A DNA stretch of 18,391 nucleotides from an uncultured Bartonella sp. (GTDB lineage Bacteria; Pseudomonadota; Alphaproteobacteria; Rhizobiales; Rhizobiaceae). Below the pieces are notes generated by a model. That model did not search any database. It was given only the letters and a program-made list of their open reading frames with translations, and was not told where the DNA came from. Below, piece by piece: positions 1 to 8,916 of the stretch. The DNA lies in contig CAMLON010000033.1 of assembly GCA_946481695.1 (NCBI GenBank), forward strand, positions 1-18,391. The letters run 5' to 3'. The stretch's first letter is position 1, and each line of letters opens with the position of its first letter. Both the position numbers and the translations under genes were made by a program.

Positions 1-2
1 AA

Positions 3-374
3 ACCAATCCGGTTGAAGCGGCAATTACCTGGGCTGTCACCAAACCGGTGCGTGAAAAAGGTGATTTTATTGGTGCCAAGGCTTTTCTTGAAGCGTTGAA
101 AAAGGGTGCAACACGCCGCCGTGTCGGCTTGATGCCGGAAACACGCCAGCCGGTGCGCGCCGGTGCAGAAATTTTTGACAAGTCGGGCAAACTTGTCGGT
201 CACGTTACATCAGGCGGCTTCGGCCCATCATTCAATGGTCCGGTTGCAATGGGTTATGTTGCAATCGACCTTGCAAAAGCCGGAACCGAGCTTGAGACAG
301 AAGTTCGCGGTAAGAAAATACCGCTTGTTGTCCACACACTTCCCTTTGTCGAACATCGTTATTTTAAAGGATAA
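3..374 (+). CDS. gcvT: Aminomethyltransferase (glycine cleavage T protein), 3' end only
   Basis: C-terminal 123 codons of the T protein; the reading frame is open from the window edge, so the start lies upstream. GcvT transfers the aminomethyl carbon from the lipoyl arm of GcvH to tetrahydrofolate, releasing ammonia and giving 5,10-methylene-THF in the cytoplasm. The visible part is the C-terminal barrel typical of the family: [11 protein letters not shown] near the left edge, a RRVGL strand, and an end of the form [18 protein letters not shown], the usual GcvT C-terminal signature. The product ends in HRYFKG and TAA. gcvH follows after 5 bp, so the two are co-transcribed. Identity is also fixed by the gcvH-gcvP neighbours. 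Any glycine riboswitch or promoter would lie outside the window. Confidence 0.95.
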   Translation, partial: TNPVEAAITWAVTKPVREKGDFIGAKAFLEALKKGATRRRVGLMPETRQPVRAGAEIFDKSGKLVGHVTSGGFGPSFNGPVAMGYVAIDLAKAGTELETEVRGKKIPLVVHTLPFVEHRYFKG

Positions 375-379
375 AACAC

Positions 380-748
380 ATGGTTAAACTGTATTTCACC
401 GAAGATCATGAATGGATCAGTCTTGATGGTGATCTTGCAACGGTCGGCATCACAAACCATGCTCAGGAGCAGCTTGGCGACCTTGTTTTCGTTGAATTGC
501 CGGAAGTCGGCAGCACTGTCAAAAAGGGCGACTCTGTTGCCGTTGTCGAATCGGTCAAGGCTGCATCCGACGTTTTTTCACCTGTTGATGGCACAATTAG
601 CGAAGTCAATGAAGCTTTGAGCGACGACCCGGCACTCGTTAACCAGAAGGCAGAAAAAGAAGGCTGGTTGTGGAAGATGAAAATTTCCGACGCAAGTCAG
701 CTCGACAGCTTGATGGATGCGGCCGGCTATATCGCAATGATTGGATAA
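380..748 (+). CDS. gcvH: Glycine cleavage system H protein
   Basis: 122 aa, the normal size for the H protein, the lipoyl-carrying shuttle that takes the aminomethyl group from GcvP to GcvT and electrons to the L protein. The lipoylation lysine is K60 in the motif [14 protein letters not shown], and the N-terminus (YFTEDHEWI) is the family hallmark. The ATG at 380 comes 5 bp after the gcvT stop and the TAA sits 4 bp before the gcvP ATG, so this is the middle gene of a gcvTHP operon. No L protein (lpd) gene is present; it is normally shared with the 2-oxoacid dehydrogenases. All expected residues are present and nothing looks broken. Confidence 0.98.
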   Translation: MVKLYFTEDHEWISLDGDLATVGITNHAQEQLGDLVFVELPEVGSTVKKGDSVAVVESVKAASDVFSPVDGTISEVNEALSDDPALVNQKAEKEGWLWKMKISDASQLDSLMDAAGYIAMIG

Positions 749-752
749 TAAA

Positions 753-3548
753 ATGCAGGAACTTCCATTTTCATCACGCCATATCGGGCCGCGGCCCGAA
801 GAGGCAAAGGCAATGCTGCATAAATTGGGGCTTGGTTCTCTTGAGGAATTGGTCGAGCAGGCAGTGCCGAACGCAATCCGTCTTCATCGCCCGCTTCAAT
901 TGCCGAAAGCTGTAAGTGAAGGGGCAGCTCTTCACGAGCTTCACACTATGATGGAACAGAACCGTCTCCATAAAAGCTTTATCGGACAGGGCTATTATGG
1001 CACTTTTGTTCCCTCTGTCATTTTACGCAATCTTTTTGAAAATCCGGCCTGGTACACCGCCTATACGCCCTATCAGGCAGAAATCAGTCAGGGGCGGCTT
1101 GAAATGTTGTTCAATTTCCAGACTCTTGTCTGCGAATTGACGGGCTTGCCGATTGCGGCGGCCTCGCTTCTTGATGAAGCAACATCACTTGCCGAAGCAA
1201 ACGCCGTTGCAGTGCGCTTTTCGCGCAATAAAAAAACGGCCATTTCTGTATTCGGCGAACTTCACCCGCAAACTTTGGCGGTGGCGCAAACAAGGGCAGA
1301 AACACAAGGGTTCGAGATCGGGTTAGAGAGCGAGATCACCGACAAGACAGCGGCAATCGTTTTGCCATGGCCCGACACAAAGGGTCGTTTTGTCGATCAT
1401 AGCGATGTTATCAAGAAGGCCAAAGCCAAAGGTGCATTGGTTATTGTTGTGGCTGATCCTCTGGCTTTGACAATTATGGAAGCACCTGCCCTTTGGGGAG
1501 CCGATATGGTTGTGGGCTCGATGCAGCGTTTCGGCGTGCCAATGGGATTTGGCGGTCCACATGCCGGTTATCTGGCGGTATCCGAAGCCCTGACACGTAT
1601 GATTCCCGGACGCATTGTCGGGCAGTCGATTGATACCAAAGGGCGGGTTGCCTACCGTCTTGCTTTGCAGACACGTGAACAACATATCCGCCGCGACAAA
1701 GCAACGTCGAATATTTGTACTGCTCAGGCACTCCTTGCCAATATGGCAACAGCTTTTGCTGTCTGGCATGGTCCGGAAGGTTTGCAGGCGATTGCCAACC
1801 GCGTTCATGATCTTGCAAGCCGGTTCGGTGACAGTGTCAAAGATGCGGGCTTTACTCTTGCCGGCGACCATTATTTCGATTGTGTAACCGTCAATGTTTC
1901 CGGCAAAGCGGATGAACTGCAACAAAAAGCGGAAAGTGATGGCCGTCTCATACGCGTTATCGACAAGGATACCGTTTCCATCAATTTTGATGAACTTTCG
2001 GATGAAGAAGACGCAAAAGCACTTGCCAAGCTTTTCGGTGCAACACTCAGTGATAAAGCTCCATCGAAACTCTTGGGCAAAAAACGCGATGGTTCTTTTT
2101 TAAGCCAGCCGTTTTTCCATGCTGTGCAATCGGAAACCGAAATGATGCGCTTTTTGCGCCGCCTTGCCGATAAAGATCTGGCACTTGACCGCGCCATGAT
2201 TCCGCTCGGTTCCTGCACCATGAAATTGAATGCTGCTGCCGAAATGATGCCTTTGAGCTGGCCGAAGGTTGCAAATCTTCACCCCTTTGCCCCGAAGACC
2301 GATAGTCGCGGCTATCAGCAGCTTATTTCCGAACTTGAAAAATGGCTGTGTGAAATTACCGGCTTCAGCGCCATTTCATTCCAGCCCAATTCCGGCGCAC
2401 AAGGTGAATATACCGGTCTTCTTGCTATTCGCCGCTATCACGACAAAAATGGCGAACATAATCGCAATATCTGTCTCATTCCGGCTTCTGCCCATGGCAC
2501 AAATCCGGCTTCGGCGCATATGGCCGGTATGGAAGTGGTTGTGGTCGATTGTCTGGGTGATGGAGATGTTGATGTCGAAGACTTGCGCAAAAAAGCAGTC
2601 GAACACAAAGACAATCTTGCTGCTTTGATGATTACTTATCCGTCAACCCACGGGGTTTATGAAGAAAGTATCAAAGAGATTTGCAAGATTATCCACGAGA
2701 ATGGCGGGCAAGTCTATTTTGATGGCGCAAATCTTAACGCGCTGGTTGCTCTTGCCCGTCCGGCTGATGTCGGTGCGGATGTCTGTCACATGAATTTGCA
2801 TAAAACTTTTGCCATTCCTCATGGCGGCGGTGGTCCGGGTGTCGGGCCGATTGGCGTTTCAAAACATCTTGAACCTTTCGTTCCCGGTCACTCGCTGTTT
2901 TCAACAAGCCATGCCGTTTCGGCAGCACCTTTCGGCAGCGCTTCAATTCTCACAATCACATGGATGTATATCCGTATGATGGGCGCCGAAGGGCTGAAAC
3001 TTGCCACCGAAAATGCAATTTTGAATGCCAACTATATTGCAGAACAGCTTTCTGCGGCCTATCCGATTCTTTATAAAGGAAAAAGAGGGCGTGTTGCGCA
3101 TGAATGTATTGTCGATACGCGTGTCCTCAAGGATAATTACGGCATCACTGTCGACGATGTGGCCAAACGTCTGATCGATTATGGCTTCCATGCTCCGACA
3201 ATGTCGTTTCCGGTTCCCGGAACATTGATGATCGAACCCACAGAATCCGAACCGAAATCGGAAATTGACAGGCTGTGCAACGCCCTTCTTGCCATTTCCG
3301 AAGAAGCCAAAAAAGTGGGTGAGGGTGTCTGGCCGAAGGATGATAATCCGCTCGTCAATGCCCCGCATGTTCTGGCCGATACCATTGATGACAATTGGTC
3401 ACATGCCTATTCGCGCAAAATTGCGGCATTGCCTGACCCTGCTCAGGATCCGGCAGATAAATATTGGCCGCCGGTTTCGCGTATTGATAATGTGGCCGGT
3501 GACAGGCATCTTATTTGTTCCTGTCCACCGCTTTCCAATTATCGTTAA
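753..3548 (+). CDS. gcvP: Glycine dehydrogenase (aminomethyl-transferring), P protein
   Basis: 931 aa from the ATG at 753, close to the usual 940-960 for the single-chain P protein. It is the PLP enzyme that decarboxylates glycine and loads the remaining aminomethyl group on lipoyl-GcvH. The N-terminal half begins with [17 protein letters not shown]. The C-terminal catalytic half carries the PLP Schiff-base lysine K684 in the motif [17 protein letters not shown]; other conserved stretches include [10 protein letters not shown] and [13 protein letters not shown]. An in-frame TTG at 741 would add four residues and overlap gcvH, but ATG 753, 4 bp after the gcvH stop, matches the family N-terminus better. 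A strong terminator begins at the stop codon, so gcvP is the last gene of the operon. Confidence 0.98.
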   Translation: MQELPFSSRHIGPRPEEAKAMLHKLGLGSLEELVEQAVPNAIRLHRPLQLPKAVSEGAALHELHTMMEQNRLHKSFIGQGYYGTFVPSVILRNLFENPAWYTAYTPYQAEISQGRLEMLFNFQTLVCELTGLPIAAASLLDEATSLAEANAVAVRFSRNKKTAISVFGELHPQTLAVAQTRAETQGFEIGLESEITDKTAAIVLPWPDTKGRFVDHSDVIKKAKAKGALVIVVADPLALTIMEAPALWGADMVVGSMQRFGVPMGFGGPHAGYLAVSEALTRMIPGRIVGQSIDTKGRVAYRLALQTREQHIRRDKATSNICTAQALLANMATAFAVWHGPEGLQAIANRVHDLASRFGDSVKDAGFTLAGDHYFDCVTVNVSGKADELQQKAESDGRLIRVIDKDTVSINFDELSDEEDAKALAKLFGATLSDKAPSKLLGKKRDGSFLSQPFFHAVQSETEMMRFLRRLADKDLALDRAMIPLGSCTMKLNAAAEMMPLSWPKVANLHPFAPKTDSRGYQQLISELEKWLCEITGFSAISFQPNSGAQGEYTGLLAIRRYHDKNGEHNRNICLIPASAHGTNPASAHMAGMEVVVVDCLGDGDVDVEDLRKKAVEHKDNLAALMITYPSTHGVYEESIKEICKIIHENGGQVYFDGANLNALVALARPADVGADVCHMNLHKTFAIPHGGGGPGVGPIGVSKHLEPFVPGHSLFSTSHAVSAAPFGSASILTITWMYIRMMGAEGLKLATENAILNANYIAEQLSAAYPILYKGKRGRVAHECIVDTRVLKDNYGITVDDVAKRLIDYGFHAPTMSFPVPGTLMIEPTESEPKSEIDRLCNALLAISEEAKKVGEGVWPKDDNPLVNAPHVLADTIDDNWSHAYSRKIAALPDPAQDPADKYWPPVSRIDNVAGDRHLICSCPPLSNYR

Positions 3549-3573
3549 AAAAACCGGCTTCGGCCGGTTTTTT
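3547..3573 (+). terminator. Rho-independent terminator of the gcv operon
   Basis: A CCGGC-TTCG-GCCGG stem-loop (stem arms 3554-3558 and 3563-3567, stable UUCG tetraloop) flanked by A6-7 and T6. The A tract can pair with the T tract, so it may act in both directions. It starts inside the gcvP stop codon. Confidence 0.95.
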
Positions 3574-4046
3574 AGTCGCTTTTCTATTCGGATTTTTATT
3601 CTTTTTGGTTTTGGGGCGCCATCTTCGGCGCTGCCGCAATGATGTAGAACTATTGGTGAAATGGCCAAAACGGAAAGAGGAAAACGGTCAGCTTTTCGCC
3701 TTGGCTGTGTCTGTTTATTTTTCATAAAATTTCCGGACATTCCGGGAGCGACGAAGAAAAAAATTTAAAAGATTATAGGCAGGTCGAGCACTGAAAAAGA
3801 GTAAGCAAACGGAACGAAAATAAAACGGACGGTCAGGAACTAAAAAACCGGATAACCGGCTAGAACAGAAAACCGTAAGAACGAAAAGCCCCTAAAGAGG
3901 AAATACATAATCCGCAAAATGCAATTCATGAGCGAGAAAAGGCAAACCGGATAAAGTGCACATGAAAGGCCGCAACAGTTTCTTGTTTTAAAAGAAGGCT
4001 GTTGCAGCACATCAGCTTTTCAATTGTCTTTTAGGTGATCGAAAAA
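3574..4046. other. Non-coding gap between the gcv and dadA transcripts
   Basis: The two flanking operons converge here. I see no convincing gene on either strand. A small GC hairpin lies at 3616-3631 (GCGCC/GGCGC). From about 3745 to 3960 the plus strand is strikingly purine-rich and T-poor, which makes the minus strand look like a string of hydrophobic codons. The resulting 29-codon minus-strand frame (3840-3929) is most likely an artefact of that bias. The 14-mer TAAAAAACCGGATA at 3841-3854 recurs inverted at 15734-15747. Confidence 0.6.
3972..4005 (-). terminator. Possible hairpin downstream of dadA
   Basis: An inverted repeat GCAACAG (3972-3978) / CTGTTGC (3999-4005), extended inward by TTTCTT/AAGAA with one bulge, lies about 40 bp past the dadA stop codon. 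There is no T tract on either side, so intrinsic termination is doubtful; it could instead be a 3'-end stabilising or rho-dependent structure. Confidence 0.3.
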
Positions 4047-5303
4047 TTATTGATACCGGCTGATGTCCAATCCTGTCGGGTCAATTTCGGGCTTGTTGCC
4101 GCTGATAATATCGGCAATCAAATGGCCGCTTCCGGTCGACATTGTCCAACCCAAAGTACCATGTCCGGAATTGATAAACAGGTTTTCATATTTTGTTTTG
4201 CCGATAATGGGCACACTGTCAGGCGTTACCGGCCGTAAACCTGACCAGAGCTGCGGCTTGAAATCTCTATCATAGGAGCCGGAAAACATCATTTCCAAAG
4301 CTTCTTGCAAAGTTTTCAGGCGTGGTTCGGTGAGCTTGATTTCATAGCCTGAAACTTCTGCCATGCCGCCGACGCGGATACGATTACCCAATCTTGTAAC
4401 AGCAACTTTGTAAATATCGTCAATAACGGTTGAAACCGGTGCTTTCGCCTCATTGGTGATCGGCACGGTGATGGAATATCCTTTTACCGGATAGATTGGC
4501 GCATGAAGTCCGAGATCGCGAATAAGAAACGGTGTAAAGGACCCCATCGAAACAAGATAGGCATCGGCATGCATCAAGCCGCGTGACGTTTCCACGCCGG
4601 TAATTTTACTGCCCTCAACAAGAAGTTTATTGATTATTGTATTATAGGAAAATTCAACCCCTTTATCGGCCGCGAGCTTTGCAAGTTTGGTTGTAAACAT
4701 CTGGCAATCGCCGGTTTCATCTTCAGGAGTTTGCAAGCCACCAACGATTTTATCTTTTAACGGCGCCAATCCGGGTTCTGCGGCAACGCAGCCGTCACTG
4801 TCGAGCATCTTAAAGGCAATGCCATCGGCTTTGAGAACCTCAACATCCTTGTTGGCCGCTTCAAGCTGGTGAGGGTCCCGAAAAAGCTGGATCGTGCCCT
4901 TCATGCGTTCGTCGTAATGGATAGATGTTTCTTCGCGCAAAGCCTGAAGACATTTGGCGGCATAGTCGGAGACGCGCACCATCAGGGCTTTGTTTTTCTT
5001 GTAACGGTTTTCATTGCAATTGATAAACATTGCAAAGAGCCACTTCATCTGGTCGAGGCTGAAAGTGGGATGAATAATAAGTGGCGGATTGGCTTGCCGC
5101 ATCATTTTCAATGCTTTGAGCGTCAGCCCCGGTTGTGCCCATGGGGTTGTATATCCGAAAGAAACCTGACCGGCATTGGCATAGCTTGTTTCCAATGCAG
5201 GCCCTTCTTCACGGTCAATGACCGTGACTTCGTGGCCTGCTTTATTGAGATACCAAGCTGAAGTTACACCAACGACACCACTTCCCAGAACAAGCACTTT
5301 CAT
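4047..5303 (-). CDS. dadA: D-amino acid dehydrogenase (small subunit type)
   Basis: 418 aa, the normal length of DadA, a membrane-associated FAD enzyme that oxidises D-amino acids, chiefly D-alanine, to the 2-oxo acid (pyruvate) and ammonia, passing electrons to the respiratory chain. The N-terminus is a Rossmann FAD site: VLVLGSGVVGVTSAWYL with GSGVVG at residues 7-12, then an acidic VIDRE strand end. The C-terminus has the family block SGLRPVTPDSVPIIG followed by NSGHGTLGWTMSTGSG. Its ATG overlaps the alr stop in an ATGA, so the two are translationally coupled. With Alr making D-alanine from L-alanine, the pair forms the L-alanine degradation route, as in the dadAX operons of gamma-proteobacteria but with the gene order reversed. 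Control is probably by the divergent Lrp-type regulator. Confidence 0.96.
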   Translation of the reverse strand: MKVLVLGSGVVGVTSAWYLNKAGHEVTVIDREEGPALETSYANAGQVSFGYTTPWAQPGLTLKALKMMRQANPPLIIHPTFSLDQMKWLFAMFINCNENRYKKNKALMVRVSDYAAKCLQALREETSIHYDERMKGTIQLFRDPHQLEAANKDVEVLKADGIAFKMLDSDGCVAAEPGLAPLKDKIVGGLQTPEDETGDCQMFTTKLAKLAADKGVEFSYNTIINKLLVEGSKITGVETSRGLMHADAYLVSMGSFTPFLIRDLGLHAPIYPVKGYSITVPITNEAKAPVSTVIDDIYKVAVTRLGNRIRVGGMAEVSGYEIKLTEPRLKTLQEALEMMFSGSYDRDFKPQLWSGLRPVTPDSVPIIGKTKYENLFINSGHGTLGWTMSTGSGHLIADIISGNKPEIDPTGLDISRYQ

Positions 5304-6445
5304 TTTTTGTTTCCCTCGCGATTTTTTAAATAGATGCGCTCATAACGATGACTAAGCGACGTTAGAATTTCATAAGGAATTGTGCCGGCATCACGTGCAA
5401 CATCGTCAAGCGATTGGTGTTTGCCGATGAGTTCGACAAGATCACCGGCTTTTGGTGCATTTTCACCAAGATGCGTTGTATCAAGTGTGATGGAATCCAT
5501 CGAAACGCGGCCAACAATTGGCATGCGCACCCCTTTGAAATAAACCGAACCTTTATTGCCGAGTGCCCTTAACCAACCATCGGCATAGCCAACCGATATT
5601 GTTGTGATTGTGCTTGGCCGTTCGGTTATAAATGTACCGCCATAGCCTATAGCCGAACCACGGGGAACATGGCGTGTCTGGATAACATGGGCATCAAGGC
5701 TGACGACGGGTTTGATTGCAGTCGGGCTTTTGCCGAAAGGGTCTACCCCGTAAAGGGCAATTCCGGGGCGCACCATGTTGAAATGATAATCGGCGTTCAA
5801 AAAAATTCCGCCGGAAGCAGCAAGGGCAACTTTTGAAGCAGGCAGTTTTGCAAGTGCCTTCTTCATTGCTTCAAGCTGGGCAGGATTGGCAGGGCTATTT
5901 TCCTCGTCGCTTTTGGCCAAATGGCTGATGACCAGTTTTATATCCGCGTCGTTAAAAATCGACGGGTCGGCTACAAGGCGGTAAAGCTCGCTATTATCAA
6001 GCCCCAAACGACACATGCCGGTGTCAATCTGGATGATTGAGGGAAAACGCTTTGCTTCATTCGCGCATAATTTTTGCCAGTCAAGAATAGCCTCCCAGGA
6101 ATTCAGAACCGGAATGATACCGGCCTCTGCTGTTATTTTTTCCGCACCCGGTAAAATACCATTCAAAACAGCAATGGAAGCATCTGTCGGCAATTCATCT
6201 TTAAGCCGGAGGCCCTCGACAAGTTCTGCTACGAAGAAAAACCGGCATCCGGCCTCATAAAGCACAGGTGCTACTTTTTCAGCACCAAGGCCATAGGCAT
6301 CCGCTTTGACAATGGCGGAACTTTGTGCCGGAGCAACCATTTTTTTAATGGTGTTATAATTTTCGACAATGGCATCAAGATTGATTGTGAGAATTGCCCC
6401 ATAGGCTAATGTCGGAATTTTGTTGTCGTTTTGAGTTTTACCCAT
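5300..6445 (-). CDS. alr: Alanine racemase, PLP-dependent
   Basis: 381 aa, usual for the family, interconverting L- and D-alanine in the cytoplasm. The PLP lysine is K47 in AIVKADAYGLG. The second catalytic base, a tyrosine, is Y268 in SAIGYGG. Other signatures are IQIDTGMCRLGL, MVRPGIALYG and VGRVSMDSITLD. It is the first gene of the alr-dadA operon and overlaps dadA by 4 bp, which points to a catabolic (DadX-like) role supplying D-alanine to DadA. If there is no second racemase elsewhere, it must also supply peptidoglycan D-alanine. The ATG at 6445 has a GGAA-type ribosome site about 10 bp upstream. A short direct repeat, AAATCCGG at 6463-6470 and 6475-6482, lies in its leader. Confidence 0.96.
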   Translation of the reverse strand: MGKTQNDNKIPTLAYGAILTINLDAIVENYNTIKKMVAPAQSSAIVKADAYGLGAEKVAPVLYEAGCRFFFVAELVEGLRLKDELPTDASIAVLNGILPGAEKITAEAGIIPVLNSWEAILDWQKLCANEAKRFPSIIQIDTGMCRLGLDNSELYRLVADPSIFNDADIKLVISHLAKSDEENSPANPAQLEAMKKALAKLPASKVALAASGGIFLNADYHFNMVRPGIALYGVDPFGKSPTAIKPVVSLDAHVIQTRHVPRGSAIGYGGTFITERPSTITTISVGYADGWLRALGNKGSVYFKGVRMPIVGRVSMDSITLDTTHLGENAPKAGDLVELIGKHQSLDDVARDAGTIPYEILTSLSHRYERIYLKNREGNKK

Positions 6446-6540
6446 TTCATTATTTCCAAGATAAATCCGGTTACAAATCCGGATGCCTGCATTGTTTCCC
6501 TGTCATTGTTCCCGTGGCTTTTTGCCATTTCAGGTTGTCT

Positions 6541-6611
6541 ATCATATATGAAGAGTATTCGAATGTTGTATCTATTTTTAAAATATTATAGATATTTGTA
6601 GTCGAATATTG
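6541..6611. promoter_or_regulatory. Divergent alr/lrp promoter region with putative Lrp-type operators
   Basis: Very AT-rich. TCGAATGTTG (6559-6568) and TCGAATATTG (6602-6611) match at 9 of 10 positions and start 43 bp apart, close to four helical turns. Between them is an inverted repeat TATCTAT (6569-6575) / ATAGATA (6588-6594), and the first repeat overlaps the palindrome ATTCGAAT (6557-6564). A TATGAT -10 candidate for alr reads leftward at 6546-6541 with a poor -35, which would place the repeats in an activator position. Helically phased AT-rich repeats are what Lrp-family octamers bind. The operator assignment is inferred; the repeats are seen. Confidence 0.5.
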
Positions 6612-6638
6612 AGCGTAAATCCGAAAAAATGAAATATT

Positions 6639-7088
6639 ATGCAAAACCTTGATGCAATAGATCGTAATATCATCCGCCTGTTGCGCCGTGACGGGCGCAT
6701 GAGCAATGCCAATCTCGCCGCCGAAGTGGGGCTTTCCCCCTCGGCATGCTTGCGACGTGTAAAATTATTGGAAGAAAGCGGTGTTATTCGCGGGTTTACC
6801 GCCATATTGGGAAGTGTCGAAGGGGAAGACCGCCTCATTGCCATTATCCAGATTACACTTGAAAAACAGACGGAAGAATATTTGAATCGTTTCGAGGCAG
6901 CTGTGCGCCGCCATCCGGAAATCAAAGAATGCTATTTGATGACGGGGGATGCTGATTATTGGCTGCGCGCGGAAGCAGAAAATGCCGCCGCTTATGAAAC
7001 CATTCACAAGGAAATATTGTCACGCTTGCCCGGTGTCGCGCGCATCCATTCGGCCTTTTCCATCCGCTCTATTTTGATGCAGAGGTGA
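6639..7088 (+). CDS. Lrp/AsnC-family transcriptional regulator (probable alanine-responsive, DadR-like)
   Basis: 149 aa, typical of the family. The N-terminal helix-turn-helix runs about residues 5-50 (LDAIDRNIIRLLRRDGR, then NLAAEVGLSPSACLRRVKLLE). The rest is the RAM ligand-binding/oligomerisation domain (AIIQITLEKQ; ECYLMTGDADYWLRAEA). It is divergent from alr-dadA across a 193-bp region holding phased repeats. Lrp-type DadR proteins beside dadAX operons activate them in response to alanine, so the same job is inferred here. An effector other than alanine, or a wider regulon, is possible. The ribosome site before ATG 6639 is weak. No terminator was seen behind it. Confidence 0.92.
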   Translation: MQNLDAIDRNIIRLLRRDGRMSNANLAAEVGLSPSACLRRVKLLEESGVIRGFTAILGSVEGEDRLIAIIQITLEKQTEEYLNRFEAAVRRHPEIKECYLMTGDADYWLRAEAENAAAYETIHKEILSRLPGVARIHSAFSIRSILMQR

Positions 7089-7315
7089 ATAAAATTATTT
7101 GATTCATTCTTCTTGACCGAGTTTCAGGCAGAGCTTTTCGTGACGTGAGCCAGCCTTGTATTTTCCAATTTGGAAGGGATGTTTGTTCGCTTCATTCGAG
7201 CTTTATTGTTGCTATACGTTTTGGCTCATCAAAATTGGCTTTATCAATCTTTGTATTGAAACTCATTTTTGAAAAGCAGAAGAAGAGCTATTTTAGGCTG
7301 GCAGTTCATTTCGCT
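7089..7315. other. Gap after the Lrp gene
   Basis: No convincing gene. A GTG-initiated plus-strand frame (7145-7441) lacks a ribosome site and runs opposite to the degraded gene described next. On the minus strand, 7192-7266 encodes a 24-residue frame (MSFNTKIDKANFDEPKRIAT...) that looks protein-like but has no Shine-Dalgarno. It lies 50 bp past the end of the degraded gene, so it could be part of the same decayed locus. Confidence 0.45.
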
Positions 7316-7667
7316 TCAACTGTCAAAACAGGGTATCATAAAAGAGGTGCTGAAAGATGTTGTGACATTTTGAACATCTTGGAAAATCCATGTGCCATCG
7401 CCAAGATCAAGAAATCGGCGCTCTTCAACGCTCACCAATGATAAAATCGGGTCAATTGCAAAATCAGGTAAAATAAAGGGTAGGCCTTTATACCAGAAAT
7501 CAATGTGGATTTTTTCACTGAAAAAAGCGGGATAACGGGCAGCTTTGCTGCTGTTTGCAGGTTCATTTCGTTTATGTATTGCGTGGAAGCCGGTCGTTCC
7601 AGTATCGAATTTTCATTTTTTTGAGTGTTGGCTTTTCGTCGGTTTGTTGAATTCCAAGAAAAATCAT
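7316..7667 (-). pseudogene. Frameshifted small gene of unknown function
   Basis: On the minus strand an ATG at 7667 opens a frame that reads MIFLGIQQTDEKPTLKKMK and then drifts to a stop at 7572. A second frame, open from 7612 to a TGA at 7316 (98 codons), has no start of its own but reads like real protein: FDTGTTGFHAIHKRNEP, IHIDFWYKGLPF, FLDLGDGTWIFQDV. Removing one base from the T run at 7610-7613 (AAAA in the gene's sense) joins them into a continuous 116-residue product. I do not recognise the family. It lies downstream of, and co-oriented with, lldD but beyond the lldD terminator, with no good ribosome site. It could be a decayed gene, a sequencing error in an intact gene, or less likely a chance open frame. 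Confidence 0.42.
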
Positions 7668-7702
7668 TTTTTAATAAACGCCGTTAAAAAAGTAAAAGCA
7701 TG

Positions 7703-7729
7703 AAAAAAGCCGGGCATTTTGCCCGGCTT
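7703..7729 (-). terminator. Rho-independent terminator of lldD
   Basis: Stem AAGCCGGGCA (7707-7716) pairs with TGCCCGGCTT (7720-7729) around a TTT loop. Read on the minus strand it is followed by T6 (the A6 at 7703-7708). It lies 27 bp past the lldD stop. Confidence 0.95.
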
Positions 7730-7755
7730 ATCTAATATTGAATTATGCTGCTCTT

Positions 7756-8916
7756 TCAGCGTTTAGGCTTTGAAGGCCTGAAATCATAAAGGACATCATG
7801 GGTGAGATCGGCAATTTTCTTCTTGCCGCAAAGTGCCATGGAAACATCAAGCTCGTTACGGATAATTTCCAAGGCTTTTGTGACACCCGGTTTGCCCATA
7901 GCACCAAGTCCGTAAAGAAATGGCCGGCCGATAAACGTGCCTTTGGCACCAAGCGCCAAGGCCTTCAACACATCCTGACCTGAGCGGATACCGCCATCAA
8001 GATGGATTTCTATTTTATCTCCGACAGCATCGACAATTTCCGGCAAAACCGAAATGGTTGAAGGTGCGCCGTCAAGCTGGCGGCCACCATGGTTTGAAAC
8101 CAGAATGGCATCGGCACCGGTTTTGACAGCCATTTTGGCGTCTTCAACATCAAGAATGCCTTTCAGGATAAGTTTGCCGCCCCAGATCTTCTTGATCCAT
8201 TCGACATCGTTCCAGTTAAGCTTCGGGTCGAATTGCGAGGCTGTCCACAAACTCAACGATGAAAGATCAGTAACGTTTTTGGCATGACCGGCAATATTTC
8301 GCAAAGTCCGTTTGTCAGTCTGCAACATCTCCGTGCACCATTTCGGGCATGTCATCATCTGCCAGAGATTTCTTAATGTAAATTTTGGCGGGGCAGACAG
8401 ATTGTTGCGCAAATCCTTGTGGCGTTGCCCCATAATTTGCAGATCAAGTGTCAATACCAAAGCACCGCATTTGGCAGCCTTAGCACGATTGATAAGATCG
8501 GCGATAAAGTCGCGGTCTTTCATTACATAAAGCTGGAACCAGAACGGTTTCTTGGTTACCGAGGCGACATCTTCAATCGAGCAGATACTCATTGTTGACA
8601 ATGTGAACGGCACGCCGAATTCTTCAGCAGCCTGAGCCGCCAGCATTTCACCATTGGCATGTTGCATTCCCGCCAAACCGGTTGGTGACAAAGCAACAGG
8701 CATGGCAACCTTCTGGCCGATCATTTCGCTTTCAAGCGAGCGATTGGTCATATCGACCAGAACACGTTGGCGCAACTTTATTTTTTTGAAGTCTTCTTCA
8801 TTGGCGCGATAAGTGCTTTCTGTCCATGCTCCGGAATCGGCATAGTCAAAAAACATTTTTGGAACGCGTCGTTTGGCGAGTTTTTTAAGATCGTTGATCT
8901 CGAGTATTTTACGCAT
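7756..8916 (-). CDS. lldD: L-lactate dehydrogenase, FMN-dependent (quinone-linked)
   Basis: 386 aa, normal for the alpha-hydroxy-acid oxidase/dehydrogenase family. The enzyme oxidises L-lactate to pyruvate and passes electrons to the quinone pool at the inner membrane. Seen in order: the N-terminal DYADSGAWTEST block (residues 24-35), SPTGLAGMQHANGE, PFWFQLYV with the active-site tyrosine Y130, the FMN-contacting lysine K252 in LILKGI, the catalytic histidine H276 and arginine R279 in SNHGGRQLDG, then HLDGGIRSGQDVLKALALGA and FIGRPFLYGLGA. The insertion at about 175-215 (LRNLWQMM, CPKWC) fits the membrane-attached LldD group better than soluble glycolate or lactate oxidases. It is a single-gene transcript with its own terminator; no lldP or lldR gene is adjacent. 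The ribosome site is weak (GAG about 10 bp before ATG). Confidence 0.95.
   Translation of the reverse strand: MRKILEINDLKKLAKRRVPKMFFDYADSGAWTESTYRANEEDFKKIKLRQRVLVDMTNRSLESEMIGQKVAMPVALSPTGLAGMQHANGEMLAAQAAEEFGVPFTLSTMSICSIEDVASVTKKPFWFQLYVMKDRDFIADLINRAKAAKCGALVLTLDLQIMGQRHKDLRNNLSAPPKFTLRNLWQMMTCPKWCTEMLQTDKRTLRNIAGHAKNVTDLSSLSLWTASQFDPKLNWNDVEWIKKIWGGKLILKGILDVEDAKMAVKTGADAILVSNHGGRQLDGAPSTISVLPEIVDAVGDKIEIHLDGGIRSGQDVLKALALGAKGTFIGRPFLYGLGAMGKPGVTKALEIIRNELDVSMALCGKKKIADLTHDVLYDFRPSKPKR

Noticed and set aside
1323..1925. 200-aa minus-strand frame inside gcvP
   Set aside because: Fully antisense to an unmistakable, intact gcvP; composition looks like shadow coding (Cys/His-rich, no family features).
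3399..3740. 113-aa minus-strand frame across the gcvP end
   Set aside because: It runs through the gcv terminator and the end of gcvP in antisense, with no recognisable protein features.
7145..7441. 98-aa plus-strand frame between lrp and lldD
   Set aside because: GTG start without a ribosome site, no family features, and the opposite strand gives a better protein-like reading.
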